Notes: a model not told the origin generated them from the sequence alone. A stretch of 35,712 nt of DNA from Alphaproteobacteria bacterium (GCA_031291395.1 JARLJD010000059.1:1-35712), one strand, 5' to 3'; positions 24,833 to 33,059 are shown, numbered from the stretch's first letter. Program-made: numbers and translations.

Positions 24833-27071
24833 TATTGGCTCCCTTTCCATTTACCGGTAATGTTTCGGAAATAAAGCTTTCGATGTGCGCGCGTTTGCGC
24901 AACTGAGCGGCATCCAGCAAAATGCGCGCCGCCCAGCAATACACGTTGTTGTCGCGTATCATCTCGCGCAACAGGTGCATGCGGTCGGTTTGCTCATCGA
25001 ACGGCATGTTCAACGCGCGGTGCATGGCGTTTGCCATGCCTTTCGCGTCATAGGGATTGACCAGCAAGGCTTCCAAAAGTTCCTTGGACGCGCCCGCAAA
25101 GCTGCTGAGGATCAAGACCCCATGTTCGTCGTTGCGCGCGGCGACAAACTCCTTGGCGACAAGGTTCATCCCATCATGCAAACTGCTGACAACGCAAAAA
25201 TCCGCAGCGCGGAATAGTTCGAATACCTCTTGTGGTTCATGATGACGACCCAAGAGAATAATCGGCCGGTATTGATCGTCGCCAAACTCTTGGTTGATGG
25301 CATCGGCCAGTTCATGTGTTTCGCGCTGGATCGCCTGATAAGAAGGCAACCGGCTGCGCGTAGGGGCGGCAGCTTGGATGAAAGTAAATTTCCCGCGCCA
25401 TTCAGGATAGCTTGTTAAAAACTCACGGAGAGCGAGAAAGCGGTCAATAATGCCCTTCGTATAGTCAAAACGCTCTATGCCAACGCCAATGCGAACGTCT
25501 TTTTTAAGCCCAAACCGCTGACGAACGGTTTCGCGGCATATATCTGCCAGAGCGACGTCGGCCAGACCTTCGGGCGGCCAAGCGATGGAAATCGGATAAG
25601 GGCGTATGAGAGTCGAATGATTGCCCGCCGTGATGATTGATTGATCTCGGTTGATATGGCTTTCAAGGAAGCGATCAATCGAATCCATAAAGTTCTGACA
25701 GTGGAACTGGGTATGAAAGCCCAAAACAGAACTGCCCAAAAGCCCCTGTAATATTTCCTCGCGCCACGGACAGATGCTGAACACTTCGGGATTGGGCCAC
25801 GGAATATGCCAGAAAGTTATAATGGTCGCGTCCGGCAACATCTCGCGCACGTATTTTGGCAAAAGGGCAAAATGATAATCCTGCACAAGAACGATGGGGC
25901 TTTTCGTCTTGGCTTCCTTAACGACCGCGTCGGCAAATTTTCGGTTCACGGCTTTATAGGCTTGCCAATCGCTTTCACGGAAATTGGGGCGTACGAAGGT
26001 GATGTGGCAAAGAGGCCAAAGACCCTCATTCGCCAATCCATAGTAGTAACCGTCTTCCTCCTCCTGCGTCAGCCAAACGCGCCGCAGAGCGTATTCGGGA
26101 TCGTCAGGCGGAACGGCGATACAGTCATCTTTGTCAACTGTCTGGCGATCCGCCGAGCCGCTGCCATGGGCAATCCACGTGCCCTTGCAAGCCCGCGTAA
26201 TAGGCTCCAGTGCCGTAACGACGCCGCTAGCCGGACGTTGCAAAACAACCTTGCCCTCGACGAGATTGTGGATGTAAGGCTCACGGTTCGAAACGACGAT
26301 CACTTCTGAGTCCGGTAATTCCTGTTTCAGAAGCAAACTGAGGGATTGGGGCGTCCAATCCACCTTGATGCTTTCCAACGGAAACCCGCCGGGTTTGATG
26401 TCGCGCAGCATTTGCCGGACTTCACGGACGAGGGGGACGAATTCGCGCGGCAAGTTTTGGCGGGATAGACGCACCTTGGGATCGTTTAATGTCACCCGCA
26501 ATTTGCCAATCCAGCTACGCATGGTCATGCGGGCCGTGAGCAGCGTGACAAACGCCGACACGAAAGAAACGACAATCAAAAATCCAATCAGGTAATAGCG
26601 CGTTTCACCTTCGCGCTGGGTCGCAAAAGTCAGATCGTGCAGAACAACAAAATGGGGTTTTAAAGCACTCTCGACGGGGAGCTGGAAACTGCCCGATAAA
26701 ACAGCGCCTTTTCCCAGTTTCTCGACGGCATATACCGGTTTCGAAGAAAGAAGGGATGAGGGGCAACCAAAATTATTCGGCCACTGGGTGCTCTTGGCAA
26801 TCAGCGTTCCGTCCGCTGAACAAATGCCAACGGCAAGCACGCGCTCATCCCTCGCAATATTGTCGAACAGCTTTTTATAGGATTCAAGCCGTTTCCCCTG
26901 ATTCCACAAATCCGTCAGCGAATATTCAACGGATTGAAATATCAACGACGAGCGCAATTCAACGTCCCTTTGAAACCAGTGCGAAACAAAGTTTTCCGCA
27001 AGCGGTGTGGCGACGACCGCCAAACTTGTTAGCGCAAGCAGCAGCGGAAAAACAAAACGCAGAACAAACAT
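24816..27071 (-). CDS. otsA: Trehalose-6-phosphate synthase with N-terminal membrane sensor module
   Basis: GT20 enzyme joining UDP-glucose and glucose-6-phosphate. The 751-residue protein has an extra ~240-residue N-terminus: membrane helix at about 4-24, an extracytoplasmic domain (residues 25-155, VLAVGICSADGTLIAKSTQWP, PAS/CACHE-like), a second helix at about 160-182, and a HAMP-like stretch. The catalytic part starts near residue 255 with IVVSNREPYIH and contains VLVQDYHFALLPKYVRE, FWHIPWPNPEVF, GFHTQFHCQNF, RFDYTKGI, LHDGMNLVAKEFVAAR and VLILSSFAGASKEL. This is an attached enzyme with a possible periplasmic input, about 280 residues longer than E. coli OtsA. GGGAG precedes ATG. Operon with otsB. 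Confidence 0.93.
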   Translation of the reverse strand: MFVLRFVFPLLLALTSLAVVATPLAENFVSHWFQRDVELRSSLIFQSVEYSLTDLWNQGKRLESYKKLFDNIARDERVLAVGICSADGTLIAKSTQWPNNFGCPSSLLSSKPVYAVEKLGKGAVLSGSFQLPVESALKPHFVVLHDLTFATQREGETRYYLIGFLIVVSFVSAFVTLLTARMTMRSWIGKLRVTLNDPKVRLSRQNLPREFVPLVREVRQMLRDIKPGGFPLESIKVDWTPQSLSLLLKQELPDSEVIVVSNREPYIHNLVEGKVVLQRPASGVVTALEPITRACKGTWIAHGSGSADRQTVDKDDCIAVPPDDPEYALRRVWLTQEEEDGYYYGLANEGLWPLCHITFVRPNFRESDWQAYKAVNRKFADAVVKEAKTKSPIVLVQDYHFALLPKYVREMLPDATIITFWHIPWPNPEVFSICPWREEILQGLLGSSVLGFHTQFHCQNFMDSIDRFLESHINRDQSIITAGNHSTLIRPYPISIAWPPEGLADVALADICRETVRQRFGLKKDVRIGVGIERFDYTKGIIDRFLALREFLTSYPEWRGKFTFIQAAAPTRSRLPSYQAIQRETHELADAINQEFGDDQYRPIILLGRHHEPQEVFELFRAADFCVVSSLHDGMNLVAKEFVAARNDEHGVLILSSFAGASKELLEALLVNPYDAKGMANAMHRALNMPFDEQTDRMHLLREMIRDNNVYCWAARILLDAAQLRKRAHIESFISETLPVNGKGANNVDAV

Positions 27072-27143
27072 TCAGGCTCCCTAGTCTTTGAAGCGGACTT
27101 TTCCCAATTGACGGGTTGCGGTTGGATCGGAAGGAAAGGGGTA

Positions 27144-27303
27144 AGGCCTCGTCCATAAATAAGTGAGCCATCTGGCGAAGGATTTTTGTTTCCTCGCTTC
27201 GTCGCGAAAAGGTCGAATGTACTGGACGTACATGACTTTTTCGCGACGAAGCGAGGGAACAAAAAGACGAGCCAGATGGCTCGCTTATTTATGGACGAGA
27301 CCT
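27144..27303 (+). repeat. 160-bp structured palindrome, copy 2
   Basis: Outer arms AGGCCTCGTCCATAAATAAG and CTTATTTATGGACGAGACCT. Inner order on the plus strand is GGCGAAGGATTTTTG, variable stem TTTCCTCGCTTCGT, CGCGAAAAGGTCGAATGTAC, GTACATGACTTTTTCGCG, ACGAAGCGAGGGAA, CAAAAAGACGAGCC. Length is 160 versus 161 for copy 1. Here it lies between divergent genes (otsA and purC), so it cannot be a simple terminator for flanking genes. Confidence 0.88.
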
Positions 27304-27655
27304 AAAGTCCAAATCCGACCGCGCCTCTAGACGCATCGACATGCAAGCCAGCCGATCGAAAGGCGCTCAAATGAATTGAACGAGAAACGACTTCGCAGGG
27401 GCGTAGTATGGGAGCATTTATCCAAAAAGGCAAATCGGGTCACAATAAAGATGCTCAGCTTTCTCGAACTCGCTTAAAGCGAAGCGCTCAATCCCACGGC
27501 GGCCATTGCGTTCTTTGAAAAACCCAGATAAAAGAATTCTATCAACACTGTGTTGGCGTTGCCATGACGAGGCTCATCCTCCAACTAACAAATTAGCGTT
27601 TGTCCCTTTTCAAAGAAACAAGGCATAACCAATCCTCACACAGGATATTCCCCCA
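27304..27655. other. Intergenic region upstream of purC, no clear gene
   Basis: About 350 bases. A 36-codon frame begins at 27408 (MGAFIQKGKSGHNKDAQLS...), without a ribosome site or recognisable family, and is not called. CAACACTGTGTTG near 27545 is a small palindrome. The purC promoter must lie here but I cannot point to clear boxes. Confidence 0.6.
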
Positions 27656-28627
27656 ATGCTTGAATCCCTTCTCTCCCAAACCATCGCAGACATCGAACTC
27701 CAAGGTCTGTCTGCCCCCTATTCCGGCAAGGTTCGCCAAAGCTATGACGCGCCCGGGGATCGCAAGATTATTATTGCGACCGACCGTCTCAGCGCCTTCG
27801 ATCGGCAGATAACGACGATCCCTTTGAAGGGGCAGGTTTTGACGCAGCTTTCGCGTTTCTGGTTCGACCAGACCCGCGACATCTGCCCCAACCACGTCAT
27901 CGCCTATCCCGATCCCAACGTCGTAGTCTGCCGCAAATTGCAAATGCTTCCGGTCGAGCTGGTCGTGCGCGGTTATCTGGCCGGATCGACGGCGACGTCG
28001 ATTTTGAAAATGTACAAAGCCGGACGCAGGGACATGTACGGCGTCACTTTCCCCGACGGAATGCGCGACAATCAGAAACTCGACCGCCCGATTATCACGC
28101 CAACGACCAAAGGCGCGGCGGCGACGCATGACGAGCCTTTGACGCCGCAGCAGATCGTCGAGAAAAACATCGTCGAAAAGGCCGTGTGGGAAAAGGTCAG
28201 CGCCTATGCGCTGGCGTTGTTCGCGCGCGGGCAGGAAATCGCCAAACAGCACGGGCTTATTCTGGCCGACACCAAATACGAATTCGGCCTAACGCCCGAC
28301 GGCACCGTCATGCTGGGCGATGAAATCCACACGCCGGATAGCAGCCGCTATTGGATCGAGAACACCTATCAGCAACGTCTGGATGCGGGCGAAGCGCCGG
28401 AAACGCTCGACAAAGATGTCGTCCGCCGCTGGCTGACGGCGCATTGCGATCCCTACAAAGACCCTATTCCGGCAATCCCCGACGAAGTCCGCCTTGAAAC
28501 GGCGCGCACCTATATTTCTGTGTTCGAGAAGATCACCGGGAAAAAGATCGAGATTCCCGATCCAAAGGCGAATCCGTCCACCCGCATCCAAAAAGCCGCG
28601 CGGGATTATCTGACGGAGAATCCTTGA
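27656..28627 (+). CDS. purC: Phosphoribosylaminoimidazole-succinocarboxamide synthase
   Basis: ATP-dependent step of purine synthesis joining CAIR and aspartate to SAICAR. The 323-residue protein has YSGKVRQSYDAPGDRKIIIATDRLSAFD (ATP-loop and substrate site), PVELVVRGYLAGST, LILADTKYEFG and LGDEIHTPDSSRYW, all diagnostic of SAICAR synthetase. It is the long (~300 residue) form rather than the ~240-residue form. AGGA lies 9 bases before ATG. Monocistronic by position, bounded by palindromes on both sides. Confidence 0.96.
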   Translation: MLESLLSQTIADIELQGLSAPYSGKVRQSYDAPGDRKIIIATDRLSAFDRQITTIPLKGQVLTQLSRFWFDQTRDICPNHVIAYPDPNVVVCRKLQMLPVELVVRGYLAGSTATSILKMYKAGRRDMYGVTFPDGMRDNQKLDRPIITPTTKGAAATHDEPLTPQQIVEKNIVEKAVWEKVSAYALALFARGQEIAKQHGLILADTKYEFGLTPDGTVMLGDEIHTPDSSRYWIENTYQQRLDAGEAPETLDKDVVRRWLTAHCDPYKDPIPAIPDEVRLETARTYISVFEKITGKKIEIPDPKANPSTRIQKAARDYLTENP

Positions 28628-28659
28628 GGGACTGGAAATATCTATTCAACAAAAAGTGC

Positions 28660-28745
28660 CGTCATTCCGGAAAATTTTGCGCTCAAGCGGCAGTAGAAAG
28701 TTAATACAAATCGCGCAGGCGCAAAATTTATCCGGAATCCCATTT
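28660..28745 (-). repeat. CCGGAAT palindromic family, copy b
   Basis: CGTCATTCCGGAAAATTTTG at the left and AAAATTTATCCGGAATCCCA at the right, core stem-loop GCGCTCAAGCGGCAG...GCGCAGGCGC. Its core matches copy d but not a, c or e. It is tail-to-tail with copy c. Confidence 0.85.
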
Positions 28746-28767
28746 GGTTTCTTCCCTTTCTCCCTCC

Positions 28768-28954
28768 TATACTCTGCTTCCCTGAGAAACAAAAAAAGCA
28801 AGAAAGAAAATGGGATTCCGGATAAACCTGCCCCGTGCTCTGACACGGGGTTTCGCGCCTCAACAGCTGGTTTTCACTTACAACGTTGGTTTAGGCGCAA
28901 AATTTTCCGGAATGACGATCTCTCTTTTTTCAGGTCTCAAGAAGACGGGGTATA
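28768..28954 (+). repeat. CCGGAAT palindromic family, copy c (with nested hairpin)
   Basis: Outer ends TATACTCTGCTTCCCTGAG and AAGAAGACGGGGTATA face each other, then AAAAAAAGC and CTTTTTT, then the GGATTCCGG/CCGGAAT arms. In the left arm TTTT is replaced by an inserted 20-base hairpin CCCCGTGCTCTGACACGGGG. It ends 7 bases before the GIY-YIG start codon. Confidence 0.82.
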
Positions 28955-28961
28955 ACCGGCA

Positions 28962-29255
28962 ATGGAAAAACGCTATTGGGTCTATATTGTCACCGACAAA
29001 CCTTTTGGAACGCTTTACATCGGCGTGACATCCGACCTTTCGCGCCGCGTTTATGAACACAAAAACGGCCTCTACAAAGGATTCACAAAAACCTATGGCC
29101 TGAAAATGCTGGTTTGGTGTGAGGAATTTCAAACAGCGATAGAAGCGATAGAGGCTGAAAAGAGAATCAAGAAATGGAAGCGCAACTGGAAAATTGATTT
29201 GATTCAGAAGGGCAATCTTAAATGGCGCGATCTTTATGAAAATGGGATTAGCTGA
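28962..29255 (+). CDS. GIY-YIG domain nuclease, stand-alone (COG2827-like)
   Basis: 97-residue single-domain protein. YWVYIVTDKPFGTLYIGVTSDLSRRVYEHKNG contains the GIY-YIG-equivalent YIV...LYIGVT, the catalytic Arg (RRVYEH) and the metal Glu (AIEAEKRIKKWKR). The small stand-alone forms are common in alphaproteobacteria and their role is unknown. It is flanked by CCGGAAT palindromes b and c upstream and d downstream, with only 7 bases to copy c and about 30 to the core of d. This close association resembles REP elements with their processing enzymes. Confidence 0.92.
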   Translation: MEKRYWVYIVTDKPFGTLYIGVTSDLSRRVYEHKNGLYKGFTKTYGLKMLVWCEEFQTAIEAIEAEKRIKKWKRNWKIDLIQKGNLKWRDLYENGIS

Positions 29256-29261
29256 TCCGAC

Positions 29262-29400
29262 TTTGTCTCAGGAGGAGAGAAAACAAATGGGATTCCGGAT
29301 AAATTTTGCGCCTGCGCGATCTGTATTAACTTTCTGCCGCCGCTTGAGCGCAAAATTTTCCGGAATGACGGCGCCTTTTGGGTTACCAAGGAAAGAGGGT
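29262..29400 (+). repeat. CCGGAAT palindromic family, copy d
   Basis: Core 29287-29370: ATGGGATTCCGGATAAATTT and AAAATTTTCCGGAATGACG flank GCGCCTGCGCGATCTGTATT...GCTTGAGCGC. Core loop as in copy b. It overlaps the possible 5' end of the PAP2 gene and offers two in-frame ATGs (29287, 29365). Confidence 0.8.
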
Positions 29401-30051
29401 ACATCCACCAATAAATTCTACGCCAAACTGCTAGCCGCGTTCCTCACCGCCGCACTGGCTCTCGCTGTCTTCCCGCAAGTCGATTTATCCGTCTCGCGCC
29501 TGTTCTATGCGCCGAGCAGCGGCTTCGTTCATTCGGATATTTTCGATTTTCTGAGGCATGGCTTGCCGTACTTAATCGCCGCCGCGCTGGCCGTCGCGCT
29601 TTTACTGGAAGTCAAAGGCCTCGCGCCGCGCAGGGCTTTTCTTTTTGTCGCGGCAAGCTATGCCCTCGGCCCGGGTCTTCTTGTCAACGGCATCCTCAAG
29701 GAATTTTCCGGTCGGGCGCGCCCTGCGCAAATCGCGCAATTCGGCGGCCTTTCCCATTTTACTCCCGCGTTTATTTTCACAAACCAGTGCGCCCATAATT
29801 GCTCCTTCACCGCAGGCGACCCTAGTGTTGGTTTTGCCCTGATCGCTTTCGCATTTCTGTTTCCCCGCTTTCGCTTGCCGCTGACTTTCCTCGCGCTTTT
29901 CGTCGGCTGCGGATTTGGAATCATCCGCATCATGCAAGGCGGGCATTTCCTGTCCGACGTATGCGCCACGGCCTTCGTCACGATCGCGAGCGTTATGATT
30001 CTCTATAAATTCTGCATCAAACCCTTTGACTCGCCCCCTGCCCTTCGTTAG
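29365..30051 (+). CDS. PAP2-family membrane phosphatase (LpxE/LpxF-like)
   Basis: Integral membrane phosphatase likely acting on lipid phosphates. From the ATG at 29365 it has 228 residues with about six membrane helices. Motif 1 KEFSGRARP is intact and motif 3 RIMQGGHFLSD is intact. The central motif, normally PSGH, reads CSFTAGDPSVGF as in lipid A phosphatase-like subgroups. The start is unclear: ATG 29365 has no ribosome site; ATG 29287, inside the repeat, lies after AGGAGGAG and would add 26 residues (MGFRINFAPARS...). Either way the repeat supplies the start. Confidence 0.82.
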   Translation: MTAPFGLPRKEGTSTNKFYAKLLAAFLTAALALAVFPQVDLSVSRLFYAPSSGFVHSDIFDFLRHGLPYLIAAALAVALLLEVKGLAPRRAFLFVAASYALGPGLLVNGILKEFSGRARPAQIAQFGGLSHFTPAFIFTNQCAHNCSFTAGDPSVGFALIAFAFLFPRFRLPLTFLALFVGCGFGIIRIMQGGHFLSDVCATAFVTIASVMILYKFCIKPFDSPPALR

Positions 30052-30093
30052 GGTTTTGCGCAGTTTCCCGCTTTCCAAAGCCCCTGTTCCCGC

Positions 30094-30870
30094 ATGAATC
30101 CCCTCGCCCTTATCGGACGCACTTTTCTTGAGTTTCTGGCCGCCGTGGGTCGCTTGGCGCGTTTTACGCTGCGCGCCGTCCGGCATTGCTTCAGGCCGCC
30201 GATTTATTTCCGCCAGATCGTGCGGCAATTCGTCGATATCGGTTATTATTCTTTGCCCGTCGTGGGATTGACGACGCTCTTTACGGGCATGGTTCTGGCG
30301 CTGCAAAGCCACACCGGCTTTTCCCGATTCGATGCCGAGAGCGCCATTCCGACCGTCGTCGTTCTGTCGATTACGCGCGAGCTGGGGCCGGTTATGGCGG
30401 GGCTTATGGTCGCCGGGCGCATAGGCGCGGCGATCGCCGCCGAACTCGGAACCATGCGCGTGACCGAACAAATCGATGCGTTGACCACCCTTTCGACCAA
30501 TCCGTTCAAATATCTGATCGCGCCGCGCCTGATCGCGGGAACGCTGGTGCTGCCGCTTTTGGTTTTGGTCGGCGATATTATCGGCGTTTTCGGCGGCTTT
30601 ATGGTTTGCGTTTACGACCTGAGATTCAACGCCGCCAATTACATTTCGCAAACATGGCAATATCTGGAGCATCGCGACGTGACCTCCGGCTTGTGGAAAG
30701 CCGCCGTGTTCGGGTTTATTATCACGCTTATGGGCTGCTACCACGGCTTTAACTCCAAAGGCGGCGCGCAGGGCGTGGGCAAGGCCACCACCAACGCCGT
30801 CGTTTCCGCCTCCATCCTCATCCTCGTCTGCAATTACCTGCTGACAGGGTTGTTTTTTGCGGGGAAGTAG
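30094..30870 (+). CDS. mlaE: MlaE-type ABC transporter permease
   Basis: Inner-membrane permease of the phospholipid/lipid transport system that keeps outer-membrane asymmetry. 258 residues: an amphipathic N-terminus, then five to six helices, with the family motifs ELGPVMAGLMVAGRIGAAIAAELGTMRVTEQIDAL and NPFKYLIAPR and, near the end, GCYHGFNSKGGAQGVGKATTNAVV. The partner ATPase gene follows after 283 bases holding a palindrome. mlaD, B and C genes are not in the window. The ribosome site is weak. Confidence 0.95.
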   Translation: MNPLALIGRTFLEFLAAVGRLARFTLRAVRHCFRPPIYFRQIVRQFVDIGYYSLPVVGLTTLFTGMVLALQSHTGFSRFDAESAIPTVVVLSITRELGPVMAGLMVAGRIGAAIAAELGTMRVTEQIDALTTLSTNPFKYLIAPRLIAGTLVLPLLVLVGDIIGVFGGFMVCVYDLRFNAANYISQTWQYLEHRDVTSGLWKAAVFGFIITLMGCYHGFNSKGGAQGVGKATTNAVVSASILILVCNYLLTGLFFAGK

Positions 30871-30935
30871 GCGGCAAATGTCATGCTGCGTTATAAAATG
30901 ATTACAAACAAGTCTCGCTGCGAAAGCGGTGAAAT

Positions 30936-31083
30936 CCCCTCCCCCTCTATGGGGGAGGGTTAGGGTGGGGGTGATGTTTGAGTGTAGGAGCGATCGCACC
31001 ATAAATACTGTCTAAGATTTTCATACATCGTTTATGCGGAACCACCACCCCCACCCTAACCCTCCCCCATAGAGGGGGAGGGA
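30936..31083. repeat. C/G-tract palindromic element between mlaE and mlaF
   Basis: Left arm 30936-30973 with CCCCTCCCCCTCTATGGGGG then AGGGTTAGGGTGGGGGTG; right arm 31043-31083 is its reverse complement (CACCCCCACCCTAACCCTCC...). The flanks GCGGTGAAATCCC and GGGAATCCGACCGC extend the pairing. It splits two genes that are normally adjacent. Confidence 0.9.
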
Positions 31084-31153
31084 ATCCGACCGCTCTTGCT
31101 TCACCGTGATTCTTAACCGTTAAACAAATTAGCTGACTTTTTCACGAGGCCCA

Positions 31154-31930
31154 ATGACCACACTCCCTAAAATCCAACTTTCCGGCGTTGCAAAATCTTT
31201 CGATAGCAAGCACGTCTTGCGCGGCGTCGATCTGTCGATCGGCACGGGGGAATCCGTTGTCATCATCGGCGGATCGGGCACGGGAAAATCGGTGACGCTG
31301 AAATGCATTCTCGGCCTGCTGCGCCCCGAAAGCGGCTCGATCAAGGTCGACGGCGAGGAAGTCACAAAACTAAGAAGCCGTGGGCTTGATAAACATCAGT
31401 CCAAATTCGGCATGTTGTTTCAGGGATCGGCCTTATTCGACTCTTTGCCGGTCTGGCGCAACGTCGCGTTCAAACTGGCGCAAACGCCGGGCGTGTCGAT
31501 GAAGGAGGCCAAAGACCGCGCGATCGAAACCTTGGCCTCGGTCGGCCTTGCGCCGGATATCGGCGATATCTATCCGGCGGAGCTGTCCGGCGGCATGCAA
31601 AAACGCGTGGCGCTCGCCCGCGCCATCGCCTCGAAACCTGAGATCATTTTTTTCGACGAGCCGACGACCGGCCTCGACCCGATCATGTCCGACGTCATCA
31701 ACGAGCTGATCGTCAAATGCGTGCGCCAAGTCGGCGCCACGGCCTTGTCGATCACGCACGATATGGCCAGCGCGCGCAAAATCGCCGACCGCATAGCGAT
31801 GCTGCACGAAGGCCGCATCGTCTGGCAAGGCCGCACGCAAGACATCGATCATTCCGGCAACCCCTACGTCGACCAATTCATCCACGGCAGAGCCGAGGGG
31901 CCGATCAAGATGCAGGTCAGGAAGATTTAA
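31154..31930 (+). CDS. mlaF: MlaF-type ABC transporter ATP-binding protein
   Basis: ATPase that drives the MlaE permease. 258 residues with Walker A GGSGTGKS, Q-loop MLFQGSALFDSLPVWRNVAF (the DSL-x-VWxN form typical of MlaF), signature LSGGMQKRVALARAI, Walker B IIFFDEPTTGLDP and switch His in SITHDM. GAGG precedes ATG. It belongs with mlaE, but the repeat gives it a long 5' spacer. Confidence 0.96.
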   Translation: MTTLPKIQLSGVAKSFDSKHVLRGVDLSIGTGESVVIIGGSGTGKSVTLKCILGLLRPESGSIKVDGEEVTKLRSRGLDKHQSKFGMLFQGSALFDSLPVWRNVAFKLAQTPGVSMKEAKDRAIETLASVGLAPDIGDIYPAELSGGMQKRVALARAIASKPEIIFFDEPTTGLDPIMSDVINELIVKCVRQVGATALSITHDMASARKIADRIAMLHEGRIVWQGRTQDIDHSGNPYVDQFIHGRAEGPIKMQVRKI

Positions 31931-31976
31931 TCGAGAAAACTTCAATCCTCAAACTAAGGGCTTGTCATACTCCGTC

Positions 31977-32133
31977 TCATTGAAAATCCGAAAAAAGAGA
32001 GATCGTCATTCCGGAAAATTTTGCGCTCTAACCAACTTTGTGGCTAAAAACTGACCGTTGGGGCGCAAAATTTATCCGGAATCCCATTTGTTTGCTTTCT
32101 TGCTTTTTTCGGGTTCTCAAGGAAACGAGGTAT
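31977..32133 (-). repeat. CCGGAAT palindromic family, copy e (most complete)
   Basis: Outer arms ATACTCCGTCTCATTGAAAA then TCCGAAAAAAG pair with CTTTTTTCGGG then TTCTCAAGGAAACGAGGTAT. Inner arms CGTCATTCCGGAAAATTTTG and AAAATTTATCCGGAATCCCA surround the core GCGCTCTAACC...GTTGGGGCGC. It is the best copy for defining the 157-base full element. Confidence 0.88.
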
Positions 32134-32149
32134 ATTAAGGTTAAAATAA

Positions 32150-32680
32150 ATGCCTTGTAACTGTACCTGCAGATTAAAATTTCCGTTTGTCTTAAAGGCT
32201 GTGTTGCTGGGCGCTTTGGTTTTAGCTCTGGGATCTTTGTTCTGGATGAGGCAGAGCGGCAGTCAGGGCGTTGGAAACAGGCCTCATTTCGCGCAATCGA
32301 CGCTGGTCATAACGGGGGCTGGCGGCGCGCGGAACAAGTTCTTTGTGGAAGTCGCGAACAGCAAGGAAGAACAGGCATACGGTCTTATGTTCCTGCGCGC
32401 GCTCGACGAGGATAAGGGTATGGTGTTTCCTTATCATCCGCCGCGCGAAGTCGCGTTCTGGATGGAAAACACCCTGATTCCGCTCGATATGCTTTTCGTG
32501 CGTCCGGACGGCACGATCGGCCGCATCGTGGCCGAGGCCAAACCGCAGGATATGACCCCGATTCCCTCGCAAGTTCCAGTTATCGCCGTGATCGAGATCG
32601 GCGGCGGGGTGGCGAAGAAGAAGGGGATTGCGGTGGGGGATAAGGTTGAAATGGAGGGGATTTTAGGAACGTCGCGGTAG
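32150..32680 (+). CDS. DUF192 family protein, exported/membrane-anchored
   Basis: 176 residues; hydrophobic residues about 13-32 (VLKAVLLGALVLALGSLFW) act as signal anchor. The DUF192 domain follows: FFVEVANSKEEQAYGLMFLRALDEDKGMVFPY, REVAFWMENTLIPLDMLFV and the terminal EIGGGVAKKKGIAVGDKV. The family is widespread and poorly characterised. AAGG lies 8 bases before ATG. It stands alone between palindromes. The two N-terminal Cys (CNC) precede the membrane helix. Confidence 0.9.
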   Translation: MPCNCTCRLKFPFVLKAVLLGALVLALGSLFWMRQSGSQGVGNRPHFAQSTLVITGAGGARNKFFVEVANSKEEQAYGLMFLRALDEDKGMVFPYHPPREVAFWMENTLIPLDMLFVRPDGTIGRIVAEAKPQDMTPIPSQVPVIAVIEIGGGVAKKKGIAVGDKVEMEGILGTSR

Positions 32681-32776
32681 TCAAAGCGCATTCAGCGTGC
32701 TAGGAGTCAGCCCTAGACAGCATGAGGAAATAAGCGAATCAATTTTTGCGCGTTAGAAACGACGGCGCACTGCTAA

Positions 32777-32956
32777 CGGCAGGATTCCCTCCCCCCCTGC
32801 GGGGAGGGTTAGGGAGGGGGGAGAGCGACTGGGAGACATGGTTGGAGATCAGACGCAGTCTTACGGTGAGATTGCCTAAAATCTCAAACTTTGTCTCTTG
32901 CGGAACGCCCCCTCCCTACCCCCCCCCCCCCCGCAGGGGGGGAGGGAATCCTGCCG
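32777..32956. repeat. C/G-tract palindromic element with a 14-C run
   Basis: Arms from about 32777 (CGGCAGGATTCCCTCCCCCC) to 32822 and from 32908 to 32956 (GGGGGGAGGGAATCCTGCCG). The right arm holds a run of 14 C at 32919-32932 where the other copies have CCTAACCCTCCCC, so the tract has expanded or is mis-sequenced. The gap 32681-33059 before glpX holds nothing else recognisable. Confidence 0.85.
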
Positions 32957-33059
32957 CTCTCGCGGCGCTGCTGCTTAAGACTCACCAAAAATCTGGTTCA
33001 CTTATTTCCTCACGCCGCCTTACGAAAGAACGCCACCTTATTTACCAAAGGAACCCCTC

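Noticed and set aside
27408..27518. 36-codon frame upstream of purC
   Set aside because: No ribosome binding site, no recognisable sequence; the length is expected by chance.
29602..31002. 466-codon minus-strand open frame
   Set aside because: Antisense to the PAP2 and mlaE genes, low complexity His/Arg/Asp-rich, no family.
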